Below the pieces are notes generated by a model, which worked only from the letters and a program-made list of their open reading frames with translations, did not search any database and was not told where the DNA came from. A program made the translations under genes and the position numbers. Positions 36,436-45,500 of a DNA stretch of 64,000 nucleotides are shown in pieces. Positions within the stretch are counted from its first letter, which is position 1; each line of letters begins with the position of its first letter. The stretch covers positions 1-64,000 of the forward strand of contig JAUVYV010000006.1 of NCBI GenBank assembly GCA_030602885.1, in the 5' to 3' direction. Source of the stretch: Phycisphaerales bacterium. Its GTDB lineage: Bacteria > Planctomycetota > Phycisphaerae > Sedimentisphaerales > Anaerobacaceae.

Positions 36436-38955
36436 ATGAAGTGTGCAGGAATTTCGCGTGTTATCGGTTGCGTTGTTTTGCTTGTGGTCGGCAGTAGTGT
36501 GGTGTTTGGCGGGCATGAATATAACGGGGCGTACACGGGGGGAAATCTTGACCGTGTAGCGTTTCCGTTAGGCGGTATCGGGGCAGGGATGGTGTGCCTT
36601 GAGGGAACGGGGATGCTGAGTCACTGGTCCTTGCGGAATCGGCCTGACATTTTTCGTGAGCATCGGGTGTTTTCTGCAATTTGCGTGAAGGGGCAGGACG
36701 GGAATGTCGCACGCGTACTGGAGGGGCCTGTACCCAAGTGGAAGGTGTTTGCGATTCACCCGGGGACAGGACAATTTGGCGGGCCCGGCAACGGTCTTGG
36801 GGAGACGACGTATGGGCTGCCGAGATTTCGCGAGGCGAGTTTTGAGGCGAGGTTTCCATTCGGGGTGGTGACATTAGAGGATGCGAAGGTGCCGTTGAAG
36901 GTGGAGATAACGGGGTGGAGTCCGTTTACGCCGCCGGAGCCGGATACGTCGAGCTTGCCTGTGGCCGGGCTGGAGTACAAGCTCGTGAACACTTCGGGTG
37001 AAAGGGTCGAAGCGGTTTATTCGTTCAATGCAGAGAACTTCATGGCTGTTAAGGACAATAAGGGCGTTATCAAGAATACCGAAGGCGGTTTCATTCTGGC
37101 TCAGCCGGCGGGAGGCGGGATGAGGAAATGGGACGAGGGGTACTTCGCAGCTTTTGTGGAGAGTAAAGATGCGAAGGTGAACGCGGCGTGGTTCAGGGGT
37201 GGCTGGTTCGATAGTTACACGATGGTGTGGAAGGACATCGCCGAAGGCGCATGCTATGACAAGGATTTTGCGCGAAGCGGGGGTCCGAGTCCGGGGGCGA
37301 CGATATATGTACCAATCTCGCTGCAGCCCGACGAGGAAAGAGTAGTTCGGCTGATGATGTGCTGGTATGTGCCCTACAGTGACGTTGAGGCAGGCGGGCC
37401 TCGTGTGGTGAAGGCGGGTGAAGAGAAAAAGGAAGAGAGGTATCAGCCGTGGTATTCGGGGAAGTTCGGCAGTATCGAGGAGGTAATCGAGTACTGGGGG
37501 AAGAATTACGATGATTTGAGAAAGAAGACGGCGAAATTCAGCAAGTGCTTTTATGATACGACGTTATCGGCGGAGGTTATTGAGGCGGTGGCGGCGAATA
37601 TGACGATATTGAAAAGCCCGACGGTGTTGCGGCAGAAGGACGGTCGGATGTGGGCATGGGAGGGCTGCCACGAGGTTTCGGGATGCTGTCCAGGCTCATG
37701 TACGCATGTCTGGAATTATGCCCAGGCAGTGCCGCATCTGTTTCCATCGTTAGAGCGGACGCTTCGTGAGACGGAGTTTTGCGTTTGTCAAAATGCGCGG
37801 GGTCATCAGAATTTTCGGTGTCCGTTGCCGATACGCGAGCCGGGTCATGGCTTTCACGCAGCCAGTGACGGGCAGTTGGGCTGTGTGATGAAGGTGTATC
37901 GTGACTGGCGTATCAGCGGGGACACGAAGTGGATGAAGGGTTTGTGGCCTAAGGTGAAGGCGAGCTTAGACTACTGTATTAAGGCATGGGACCCGAATCA
38001 TAACGGGGTTCTGAGCGAGCCGCATCATAACACGTATGACATTGAGTTCTGGGGGCCTGAGCCGATGTGCAGCAGCTTTTATTTGGGGGCGTTGAAGGCG
38101 GCTGTTGGGATGGGCAAGGCGATTGGAGAGGATGTGTCACTGTACGATGAATTAGTCGGCAAAGGTGAGAAGTTTGTGAATGAGGAGCTTTGGGATGGGG
38201 AGTATTTCTATCAAAAGATACAGACGGAGGGACTTCGGGCGGGTAGTCCTCTGGAGATGCAGAGTTTTGGCGGGGGCTATACGCCGGAGGCGATTGAGCT
38301 TTTGAAGAAGGAAGGGCCCAAGTATCAGTACGGCAAGGGCTGTCTTGCGGACGGTGTGTTGGGTGCGTGGCTTGCAGCGGTATCGGGTGTCGGTGACGTT
38401 CTTGACCAGGAGAAGGTGGCGAGTCACCTGAGGAGTATCCACAAGTACAATCTGAAGAGGGACCTGAGCGAGCATGCGAATCCGCAGAGGCCCGGTTATG
38501 CGATGGGCGACGACGGCGGGCTGCTGATTTGCACGTGGCCCAAGGGGGGCAGACTGAGTCTTCCATTTGTCTATAGCAACGAGGTGTGGACGGGAATTGA
38601 GTATCAGGTTGCGTCGCATCTTATTATGAAGGGCATGGTGAGTGAGGGCTTAGAGATTGTGAGGGTAGCGAGGGACAGGTACGACGGACGGGCGCGGAAT
38701 CCGTTCAATGAGTATGAGTGCGGGCACTGGTACGCGCGGGCTATGTCGAGCTACGCGCTGCTTAGCGCACTAAGCGGCGCGCGATACGACGGTGTTGAGA
38801 AGGTGCTTTATTTACAACCGAGAGTAAAAGGTGACTTTCGGGCGTTTTTGAGTACGGCGACGGGGTATGGGACAGTCGGCGTGAAGGACGGCAAGGGCTT
38901 TTGCGAGGTGGTGAGCGGGAAGATATCGTATGAGAGGATAGAGTACATAAAATAA
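36436..38955 (+). CDS. GH116 family glycoside hydrolase (GBA2-like beta-glucosidase)
   Basis: Start at 36436, with AAGGAG upstream and a signal peptide (ISRVIGCVVLLVVGSSVVFG). 839 aa. N-terminal beta-sandwich with FPLGGIGAGMVCLEG, then an (alpha/alpha)6 barrel with WAWEGCHEVSGCCPGSCTHVW, PHLFPSLERTLRE (Glu near 440 in the nucleophile position) and NTYDIEFWGPEPMCSSFYLG (Asp near 533 in the acid/base position), by analogy with GBA2 and TxGH116. It cleaves beta-linked glucose or xylose from a glycan or glycolipid outside the cytoplasm. The CCPGSC insertion is unusual. Codon use is typical of the surrounding host genes. Confidence 0.85.
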   Translation: MKCAGISRVIGCVVLLVVGSSVVFGGHEYNGAYTGGNLDRVAFPLGGIGAGMVCLEGTGMLSHWSLRNRPDIFREHRVFSAICVKGQDGNVARVLEGPVPKWKVFAIHPGTGQFGGPGNGLGETTYGLPRFREASFEARFPFGVVTLEDAKVPLKVEITGWSPFTPPEPDTSSLPVAGLEYKLVNTSGERVEAVYSFNAENFMAVKDNKGVIKNTEGGFILAQPAGGGMRKWDEGYFAAFVESKDAKVNAAWFRGGWFDSYTMVWKDIAEGACYDKDFARSGGPSPGATIYVPISLQPDEERVVRLMMCWYVPYSDVEAGGPRVVKAGEEKKEERYQPWYSGKFGSIEEVIEYWGKNYDDLRKKTAKFSKCFYDTTLSAEVIEAVAANMTILKSPTVLRQKDGRMWAWEGCHEVSGCCPGSCTHVWNYAQAVPHLFPSLERTLRETEFCVCQNARGHQNFRCPLPIREPGHGFHAASDGQLGCVMKVYRDWRISGDTKWMKGLWPKVKASLDYCIKAWDPNHNGVLSEPHHNTYDIEFWGPEPMCSSFYLGALKAAVGMGKAIGEDVSLYDELVGKGEKFVNEELWDGEYFYQKIQTEGLRAGSPLEMQSFGGGYTPEAIELLKKEGPKYQYGKGCLADGVLGAWLAAVSGVGDVLDQEKVASHLRSIHKYNLKRDLSEHANPQRPGYAMGDDGGLLICTWPKGGRLSLPFVYSNEVWTGIEYQVASHLIMKGMVSEGLEIVRVARDRYDGRARNPFNEYECGHWYARAMSSYALLSALSGARYDGVEKVLYLQPRVKGDFRAFLSTATGYGTVGVKDGKGFCEVVSGKISYERIEYIK

Positions 38956-38968
38956 GTTTGACAGAAAG

Positions 38969-39220
38969 ATGGACGACGAGACTTTTGTTGCGGATTTTGG
39001 ATGCGATGGATATACTCTCGGTATGGTCGGCGAATGCGAGCAAAATATTAAATCGGGTGCGGGGCTACCGAAATGCCATGGGATCGAGGCGGCGATCGAG
39101 CATGGGATTGATGTTCATCAATTGGCGGCGAATGTGAAGCGAAGTGTCTCCGAGCGGCTCCGTCGGCACCAGATTGCACTTGATATAGTGGAAAAGCTGC
39201 GCAAGGCGAAGAGGCTGTGA
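38969..39220 (+). CDS. Small protein paired with a nucleotidyltransferase
   Basis: 83 aa, AGAAAG upstream of the ATG. Contains CDGYTLGMVGECEQN, GIEAAIEHGIDVHQLAANVKRS and a basic C-terminal helix LRRHQIALDIVEKLRKAKRL. Family not recognised. Its stop overlaps the next start as GTGA, so the pair is translationally coupled, a layout seen in toxin-antitoxin modules; antitoxin role is inference only. Confidence 0.6.
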   Translation: MDDETFVADFGCDGYTLGMVGECEQNIKSGAGLPKCHGIEAAIEHGIDVHQLAANVKRSVSERLRRHQIALDIVEKLRKAKRL

Positions 39221-39702
39221 AGAAAGATTTGTCGAGTCTGGTTGAGCTGCTAAGCAAAGGAGCAGTGGAGTTTGCCGTTGTGGGCGGTTACGCCGGTGTG
39301 GTTCATGGGTGCAGTTACGTCACTGCAGATGTGGATATATGCTGTTTGTTCTCTGAAGAGAACCTGCTGCGACTGCAGAAAGCTCTTTCGGATGTTCATC
39401 CGGTTCACCGGATGACGCCCGGGCACCAAGCACTACGATTAACCGAGGAAAACTGCGGTCAATTCAAAAATTTGTATCTGGATACGGATATCGGTCAGTT
39501 GGATTGTCTGAGTTTTGTTGAGGGAGTGGGCAGCTTTCTACAAGTGAAGGAGTCCAGCGAGGAGGTCGAAATCGGCGGTGTAGCTGTTTATGTTCTGGGT
39601 CTGGAGGCATTGATTAAGGCGAAGAAGGCGATGGGCCGGCCTAATGATAAAGAGGCGGTTCTGCAGTTGGAAGCAATACAAAAGCTACGGGAGGAGAAGT
39701 AA
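39217..39702 (+). CDS. Minimal nucleotidyltransferase-fold protein (AbiEii/DUF6036-like)
   Basis: 161 aa, GTG start overlapping the upstream stop. FAVVGGYAGVVHGCSYVTAD followed by VDI gives the GG, HG and DxD signature of nucleotidyltransferases; the C-terminal GLEALIKAKKAMGRPNDKEA is the alpha-helical lid typical of AbiEii/MNT-like proteins. It would transfer a nucleotide to an unknown acceptor (protein or tRNA in characterised toxins). The tight pairing with a small upstream gene suggests a toxin-antitoxin-like module. Confidence 0.75.
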   Translation: MKKDLSSLVELLSKGAVEFAVVGGYAGVVHGCSYVTADVDICCLFSEENLLRLQKALSDVHPVHRMTPGHQALRLTEENCGQFKNLYLDTDIGQLDCLSFVEGVGSFLQVKESSEEVEIGGVAVYVLGLEALIKAKKAMGRPNDKEAVLQLEAIQKLREEK

Positions 39703-39823
39703 CGCCGGAGTGATTCGGGGAGCCGGCAGCAAAGTCATCCTTTACAATCTTTGCAAACCGGGGGGGATGGGATTATAATGGGCATTTCGTAAGTTTAAGA
39801 ATCCATTTGCATTAGAGGGTATT

Positions 39824-41305
39824 ATGGCTAAACTGGCGAAGCTGGATGATATCGTGAGTTTGTGCAAGCGGCGTGGTTTTATATTTCAGAGCAGTGAGAT
39901 ATACGGGGGATTGGCGAGCTGTTACGACTATGGGCCTTTGGGGGTGGAGCTGAAGAATAATGTGCGCAAGGCCTGGTGGAAAGCGGTCGTTCAGATGCGC
40001 GACGACGTGGTGGGGTTAGACTGTTCGATATTGATGCACCCTTTGGTGTGGAAGGCATCGGGACATGCGGACAAGTTTGCGGATTTGATATGCGAGTGCA
40101 AGAAGTGCAATACGCGGACGCGGGTTGACCATCTGAAGGACAAGGCAGAAGAAGGGGCGGCGGCACAGGAGCATATCGAGCACGTGGATATCGAAAAGGA
40201 AGTGGCGGCGCAACACGATTTGAGTAACAAGGTGTGCCCCGATTGCGGCAAGGTCGGTAACTTTACCGAGCCGATGCCGTTTAAGCTGATGTTCGAGACG
40301 CAGATGGGTGCGAACGTCGATGATTCGATGACACTCTTTTTGCGGCCTGAGACGGCACAGGGGATATTTGCGAATTTCAGGAACGTATTGGATACGACGC
40401 GGGTGAAGATACCGTTCGGAATTGCGCAGATAGGAAAGAGCTTTCGCAACGAGGTGACGACGAAGGCGTTTATCTTTCGGACGCGAGAATTCGAGCAGGC
40501 GGAATTAGAGTTTTTCTGTGAGCCGGGGACGGACGACGAGTGGTTCGAGCACTGGAAGGAGCAGCGGTTCAACTGGTACCTGAATTTAGGGATAAAGAAA
40601 GAAAACCTGAGGTTCAGAGAGCACGATGCGGATGAATTGGCGCACTATGCCAAGGGGTGTGTCGATGTGGAGTATAAGTTTCCGTTCGGCTCGGGCGACT
40701 GGCAGGAGTTGGAGGGGATTGCGAACCGGACGGATTATGACCTGCGGCAGCATCAGCGTGGGATGCGGACGCTGAATGCGTGGTTCGAGGCGAAAGGGGA
40801 CTTGGCGAAGATTGAATTGAAAGCCGAAGCGGAGGAGTATTTGAAGGGGCCTTTGTCTTATTTCGACGATGTCGAGAAAAAGCGATACATACCGTATGTG
40901 ATTGAGCCGAGCGCAGGCATAGACAGGAGCACGTTGGCGTTTTTAGTCGATGCGTATGACGAGGAAGAGGTGCGGGGCGAGAAGCGAAACCTGCTGCGGT
41001 TTCACCCAGCGCTTGCGCCGACGAAGGTTGCCGTCTTTCCATTGGTGAGGAAGGACGGGATGCCGGAGATTGCGCGGAATATCTATAATGATTTGAAGGA
41101 ACATTTTACGACGTTCTACGATGAGAAAGGGGCGGTGGGCAGGCGGTATCGTCGGCAGGATGAGGCGGGGACGCCCTTTTGCATCACTGTTGACGGCCAG
41201 ACTCTGGAAGACAAGACGGTGACAGTTCGCGAGCGGGATTCGATGGAGCAGGTGCGGGTGGCGACGGATAAGCTGCCTGGGCATTTACGAGAAAAACTGG
41301 TTTAG
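39824..41305 (+). CDS. glyQS: Glycyl-tRNA synthetase, alpha2 type
   Basis: 493 aa. Class II synthetase of the dimeric alpha2 type: LASCYDYGPLGVELK, zinc-ribbon Cys pairs (CECKKCNTRTR and CPDCGK), motif 2 FRPETAQGIFANF and IAQIGKSFRNE, glycine specificity region REFEQAELEFFCEP, motif 3 IEPSAGIDRSTLAFLVDAY and a C-terminal anticodon-binding domain (LAPTKVAVFPLV, GAVGRRYRRQDEAGTPFCIT). Charges tRNA-Gly in the cytoplasm. Full length, no oddities. Expected host housekeeping gene. Confidence 0.95.
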   Translation: MAKLAKLDDIVSLCKRRGFIFQSSEIYGGLASCYDYGPLGVELKNNVRKAWWKAVVQMRDDVVGLDCSILMHPLVWKASGHADKFADLICECKKCNTRTRVDHLKDKAEEGAAAQEHIEHVDIEKEVAAQHDLSNKVCPDCGKVGNFTEPMPFKLMFETQMGANVDDSMTLFLRPETAQGIFANFRNVLDTTRVKIPFGIAQIGKSFRNEVTTKAFIFRTREFEQAELEFFCEPGTDDEWFEHWKEQRFNWYLNLGIKKENLRFREHDADELAHYAKGCVDVEYKFPFGSGDWQELEGIANRTDYDLRQHQRGMRTLNAWFEAKGDLAKIELKAEAEEYLKGPLSYFDDVEKKRYIPYVIEPSAGIDRSTLAFLVDAYDEEEVRGEKRNLLRFHPALAPTKVAVFPLVRKDGMPEIARNIYNDLKEHFTTFYDEKGAVGRRYRRQDEAGTPFCITVDGQTLEDKTVTVRERDSMEQVRVATDKLPGHLREKLV

Positions 41306-41367
41306 CCACAAAGAACACAAAGAATTATAAGCAGTTGTTTAAGGTGGCTTGTCGCGTGTATAAGATT

Positions 41368-41386
41368 CACGGGCAAGATGCCCGTG
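41368..41386. repeat. Small perfect palindrome cacgggca-aga-tgcccgtg
   Basis: An 8-bp perfect stem with a 3-nt loop between glyQS and pspC. Such short GC palindromes are often dispersed in planctomycete intergenic DNA; no T-run follows, so a terminator is unlikely. Confidence 0.55.
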
Positions 41387-41434
41387 ATACGAGGTGGAGC
41401 TCGCAATGGCATTGGTTTTTTGGTGGGAGCAATC

Positions 41435-41629
41435 ATGAAGAAGATATATTTGTCGGATACGGACAAAAAGATTGCCGGAGTTTGCGGCGGTATCGGTGAG
41501 GCGTTTGATATCGACTCGACAATCATTCGACTTGTAACAGTGTTTCTCTGCGTGGCGACGGCGGTGATTCCGCTGGCAGTGACGTATGTGGTCGGCTGGT
41601 TTATCATACCGAAGAAGTCCTCGGCTTAG
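41435..41629 (+). CDS. PspC-domain small membrane protein
   Basis: 64 aa from the ATG at 41435 (GGTGGGAG upstream); an in-frame ATG at 41378 lies in repeat-like DNA. KKIYLSDTDKKIAGVCGGIG then AFDIDSTIIRLVTVFLCV and a second hydrophobic segment YVVGWFIIP are the complete PspC domain, an inner-membrane stress-response domain. Confidence 0.9.
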   Translation: MKKIYLSDTDKKIAGVCGGIGEAFDIDSTIIRLVTVFLCVATAVIPLAVTYVVGWFIIPKKSSA

Positions 41630-41738
41630 GCAGAGAAGCAGAGTCAGAGAAAACGTAAGAGGATTGAAGAAATCGGTGAGGGAAGCGTCCATGTTTAAGA
41701 ATCGAAACAGGCAAGATGTTGACTATGGAGACAAAAAG

Positions 41739-42500
41739 ATGAGCAGCAAAGCGATGAAGTCTTCGGTTATCGTTCGCGCTGTTTTAACAGTCGTGCTGGT
41801 TCTGCCTGTCGTTATGTCACTGTCCTGCGGCACATGTGATATGTGTCCTCGCAAGGTTAGCCTGGCAGGAAAAGACTTTAGCACGTGGCGTTCGCCGGCC
41901 GGCTGGGAAATCGTCGGCGATGTGACGATAAACAAGGATAACCTCAAGCTGCTTGTGACGAAAAGGGGAACAGGCGTCCTCATTAACGGCCCCGTCGGCA
42001 AGGCCAGGGACCTGATTAGTAAAGACGAATTCGGCGACGCGAGGGTGCACGTCGAATTTATGGTTGCGCAGGGTTCGAACTCAGGCGTCTATGTCCAGGG
42101 GCAATACGAAATCCAGATTTTTGACAGTTGGAAATTGAAAAAGCCGCCCTATCCCGGAATAGAGTGCGGCGGCATCTACGAGCGCTGGGACGAAAACAGA
42201 GAGCCCAAGGGCTACGAGGGCTATTCGCCTCGCGTCAATGCGGCGTTAGGGCCGGGAAAATGGCAGACGTTCGACATCTTTTTCAAAGCTGCACGCTTCG
42301 ATGAAAACGGTAAAAAGATCGCCAACGCCCGCTTTGAGAAAGTCATCCACAACGGCATTGTCATCCATGAGAACATCGAGCTGACCGGGCCGACCCGTGG
42401 AGGGATGTATCCCGATGATGTGCCTGCCGGGCCGCTGCGTTTGCAGGGCGACCACGGCCCCGTCGCATATCGAAATATCCGGGTTTGTCCGCTGGATTGA
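41739..42500 (+). CDS. DUF1080 (3-keto-disaccharide hydrolase-type) exported protein
   Basis: Start at 41739, with GGAG upstream (the open frame extends to 41586). 253 aa with an N-terminal signal and hydrophobic segment VIVRAVLTVVLVLPVVMSL, then a Cys-rich junction SCGTCDMC. One DUF1080/LamG-like jelly roll: FSTWRSPAGWEIVGDV, FGDARVHVEFMV, SNSGVYVQGQYEIQIFDSW, ECGGIYERWDENREP, KWQTFDIFFKAARFD, AGPLRLQGDHGPVAYRNIRV. Members act on polysaccharides in Planctomycetes and Bacteroidetes; some hydrolyse 3-keto sugars. Likely periplasmic or outer-membrane. Confidence 0.87.
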   Translation: MSSKAMKSSVIVRAVLTVVLVLPVVMSLSCGTCDMCPRKVSLAGKDFSTWRSPAGWEIVGDVTINKDNLKLLVTKRGTGVLINGPVGKARDLISKDEFGDARVHVEFMVAQGSNSGVYVQGQYEIQIFDSWKLKKPPYPGIECGGIYERWDENREPKGYEGYSPRVNAALGPGKWQTFDIFFKAARFDENGKKIANARFEKVIHNGIVIHENIELTGPTRGGMYPDDVPAGPLRLQGDHGPVAYRNIRVCPLD

Positions 42501-42537
42501 GTTGTTCGCAGTACTTTCGTTTTCACCCGAGCGCGGC

Positions 42538-45500
42538 TTATGCTGATATGAGTTCGCCGGCTGTGACGTTTGTCTCTTCTCTTGAAGCCACCTGCTCGAC
42601 GAACGCCTCCAATCGCGTTGTCAAGGTCGCGTCCTCCTGACCATCGAAACTGATGTTCAGAATCGGCATGTCCCCACAGTCGGCGCTAAGCCGCCTTGTC
42701 TGGCTGCTAACGATCGTCGAAGGCATGCAGCTAAACGGCATCACATTGACGACGCCGCCGAAACCATCCCGATAGTATTCGACGGTCTTGCCGATGCTGA
42801 GAATTGCCTCGCCTTCGAAAGAGACGTGCAGATATGGTTTCGCCAGCTCAATTACGTGTTCGACCGGCCGCTCAGCCAGTGGGCCGAACCTCTCTTCCAG
42901 CGGCCGGGCAAGCGCCTTCTCCAGCTTGTGCTGGAAGTGGTTCTGAACGAGGTTGCCGAAGAGGTTGCGAAATTGTCGTTTTCGTCCTGCAGTTGAAATG
43001 CGGGTGAAGTTGGTGTAGTATATCCACTCGGCAAGTGAAGCGAGATCGCAGACGGCGCCGAGCTCTTCCAGGCGCGCGATAATATGTCTGTTCGCAAAGG
43101 GATGGTTACGCACATATATTTCGCCTACTATGCCGATACGCGGTTTTCGCATCTGCCCGTTCAGCTCAATTGCCGCGAGTCTGCCGGCCATGTCCCGCAT
43201 AAGCTGTTTCTTCGCCGAAAAGCTTGTTCTTGCCTCCACCGCTTGTACCCACCGGCTGACCGACTCGTTGTAGATTCGTTGAGCTGCCTGGCGGTCAACT
43301 GCGAATGGGCGAATCCGCAAGAACGCCTTGTGCAGCAAATCCGGGCCAACCACCGAAATCCAGGTGTCCTTCATGAATGTCCCTGTTGTCGAGCCGTCGA
43401 AACTGTGTACAAAATCCGCGTAGAAGTTGCTGTCCTGGTTGGGCGAGACAACCGCAACACCCTGGGCGCCGGCGTATTTCAGGATAAGCTTGTGCATACA
43501 GTTGTACATTCCGAACCTGCACGGCCCCGACGTGCTCGGCATAAAGAACGCGGCCTTGTCCGGCTCGAAGTCCTCTGCGCCGACAATCTTCAGCAGCTCA
43601 CCGGTTGTGATTGCGCACGGCAGACACTCTTTTCCCGTCGTGTACGCTCTGCCCATAAGCAGTGCCGCTTCGTCGGCCACAGGCATAACCTTTGCGGGCT
43701 GGGCATACGCTCTGAAGCACGCCGCAAGACCGTAAGCCGCATCGCCCATATAAGGAATGTACAAGGTCCGCTCCGGCCCAATCCCTGCTGCCTTTGCCGG
43801 TCTTTTAATCGGCCCGGTCGGCGCAGCGTCACTTATCCTTTCGGGCTCATAATTTTTCATACTCTCAAGGAACGCCTCAAGCCGCGTTATAATCCCCGCA
43901 TCGGCCGAGTGCTCATCAATCTCGAGCAACAGAGACGGCTTGTCGGCCATGATGTCTTTGAAGAACGTCATCAAAAACGAATCCGGCCCGCAACTGAAGT
44001 TCGAGAGATAAATCCCGAACAGCCGCTTGTCTGTCTTGATTACCTCCGCAGCCCTGAGAATCTTCTGCCCGTAAGACCAGTAAGTGGACCTGTGCAAATC
44101 TTCGTCACTTAAATCTGCCTGCCCGAGGTCGAGCATATCCAGTGGTATCGCCTCAGCTCCGTGTTCGGCCAATTTCTTCGGAAGCTGAAGATTCACCCCG
44201 TCGTCACAGCCGTTGTAAGGCCGCGACACCAGCACAAACAATCTGTCCCCCGGCTCAATCTGGTCGATGATTTCCCGACCTTTCCGTTTCACAGCCGACT
44301 CGAAACCCGCCTGGGCCGAAAATGCCTCTCCCAGCGCCTTGCGAACCGCCCCTGAAGAAAGCTTCAACTGCCTGCCAATGTCCAGGAAACCCTTTCTGAT
44401 TAGCCGTTGGCCCTCACCGAGACGAATCTCGGCGCTTAGGATCTGAGTGTCACCAAGCTTATCGGCAAACGCAGTCTTCGCCTGGTAGCAGAACGACTGA
44501 ACGTATGGACACAACTGGCTGTGCTCGTTTTCAGGGTAGCTGGCTGTCATCGAGACAATGCTCGGCAGGAAGATATAGTCCACCTTTCTGCTGACCAGCT
44601 CGGCAATGTGACCGTGGGCGACCTTCACAGGAAAACACGTCTGTGCGGTGACGCTTTCCACTCCCATGCGGATTGTCTGCTTGTCTGTATTGCCGGAGAG
44701 AACTATCTCAAAGCCGAGCTCACCGAAGAACCGGCAAAACAGCGGCAGAAGCTGCCACGAGGTCAAAGCCATCGGGATACCTATTGTCTTTCTGCCTGTC
44801 GATATCCCGGACGAATCAGTATCTGTCAGGCCTGCGTACTCGAGCAGCTTACGCCTGTAGTAGCCGAATGCGTCGAACCGCGTTGTGCGATGTGCGGCTT
44901 TTTTCAGGTTGTATCTGTCGCAACGCGAGCCATAGTGCAGCGGCTCGGCCCCGGGCAGTTTCACCTTCTTTATCTCGCAGTGATTCGGACAGTGCTCACA
45001 TGTGAATGACTCGACTGAATAGCCGGCCGAAACGAGGTTCTCGAATCCCCTGAATTTGCCTGCGGGCGTTTGTCCCGGCTTGACTGCCTTTTTCTGCATG
45101 TATTCAGCCGCAATTGCCGCCGCACCAAGTGCGCCCGTCACCTCGTGGTGGTCGGGAACCATTATGGGTTTTCCCACGACCTTTTCGAAAGCCGCCCACA
45201 CCGCCTTGTTGAACGCCGTTCCCCCCTGAAAGCAGATGTTGTTGCCGATCTTTCGCCGTCCGACCACGCGATTAAGATAGTTGGCCACAATCGAATAGCT
45301 CAGACCTGCCACAAGGTCGCTTATCTCGGCCCCTTGTTGCTGGTAGCTCAACAGGTCCGACTCCATGAACACCGTACAGCGCTCGCCGAGCTTGATGGGG
45401 CCTTTGCTCGCAAACGCCAGATTTGCAAATTCGTCCTTGATACTTATGCCTAATCGCTGCGCCTGCTCTTCCAGGAACGAGCCGGTTCCCGCGGCGCACG

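Noticed and set aside
43084-44112. 342-aa plus-strand ORF
   Set aside because: Antisense to the activase gene; no start site, low-complexity Arg/Cys/His-rich translation, shadow of the real gene.
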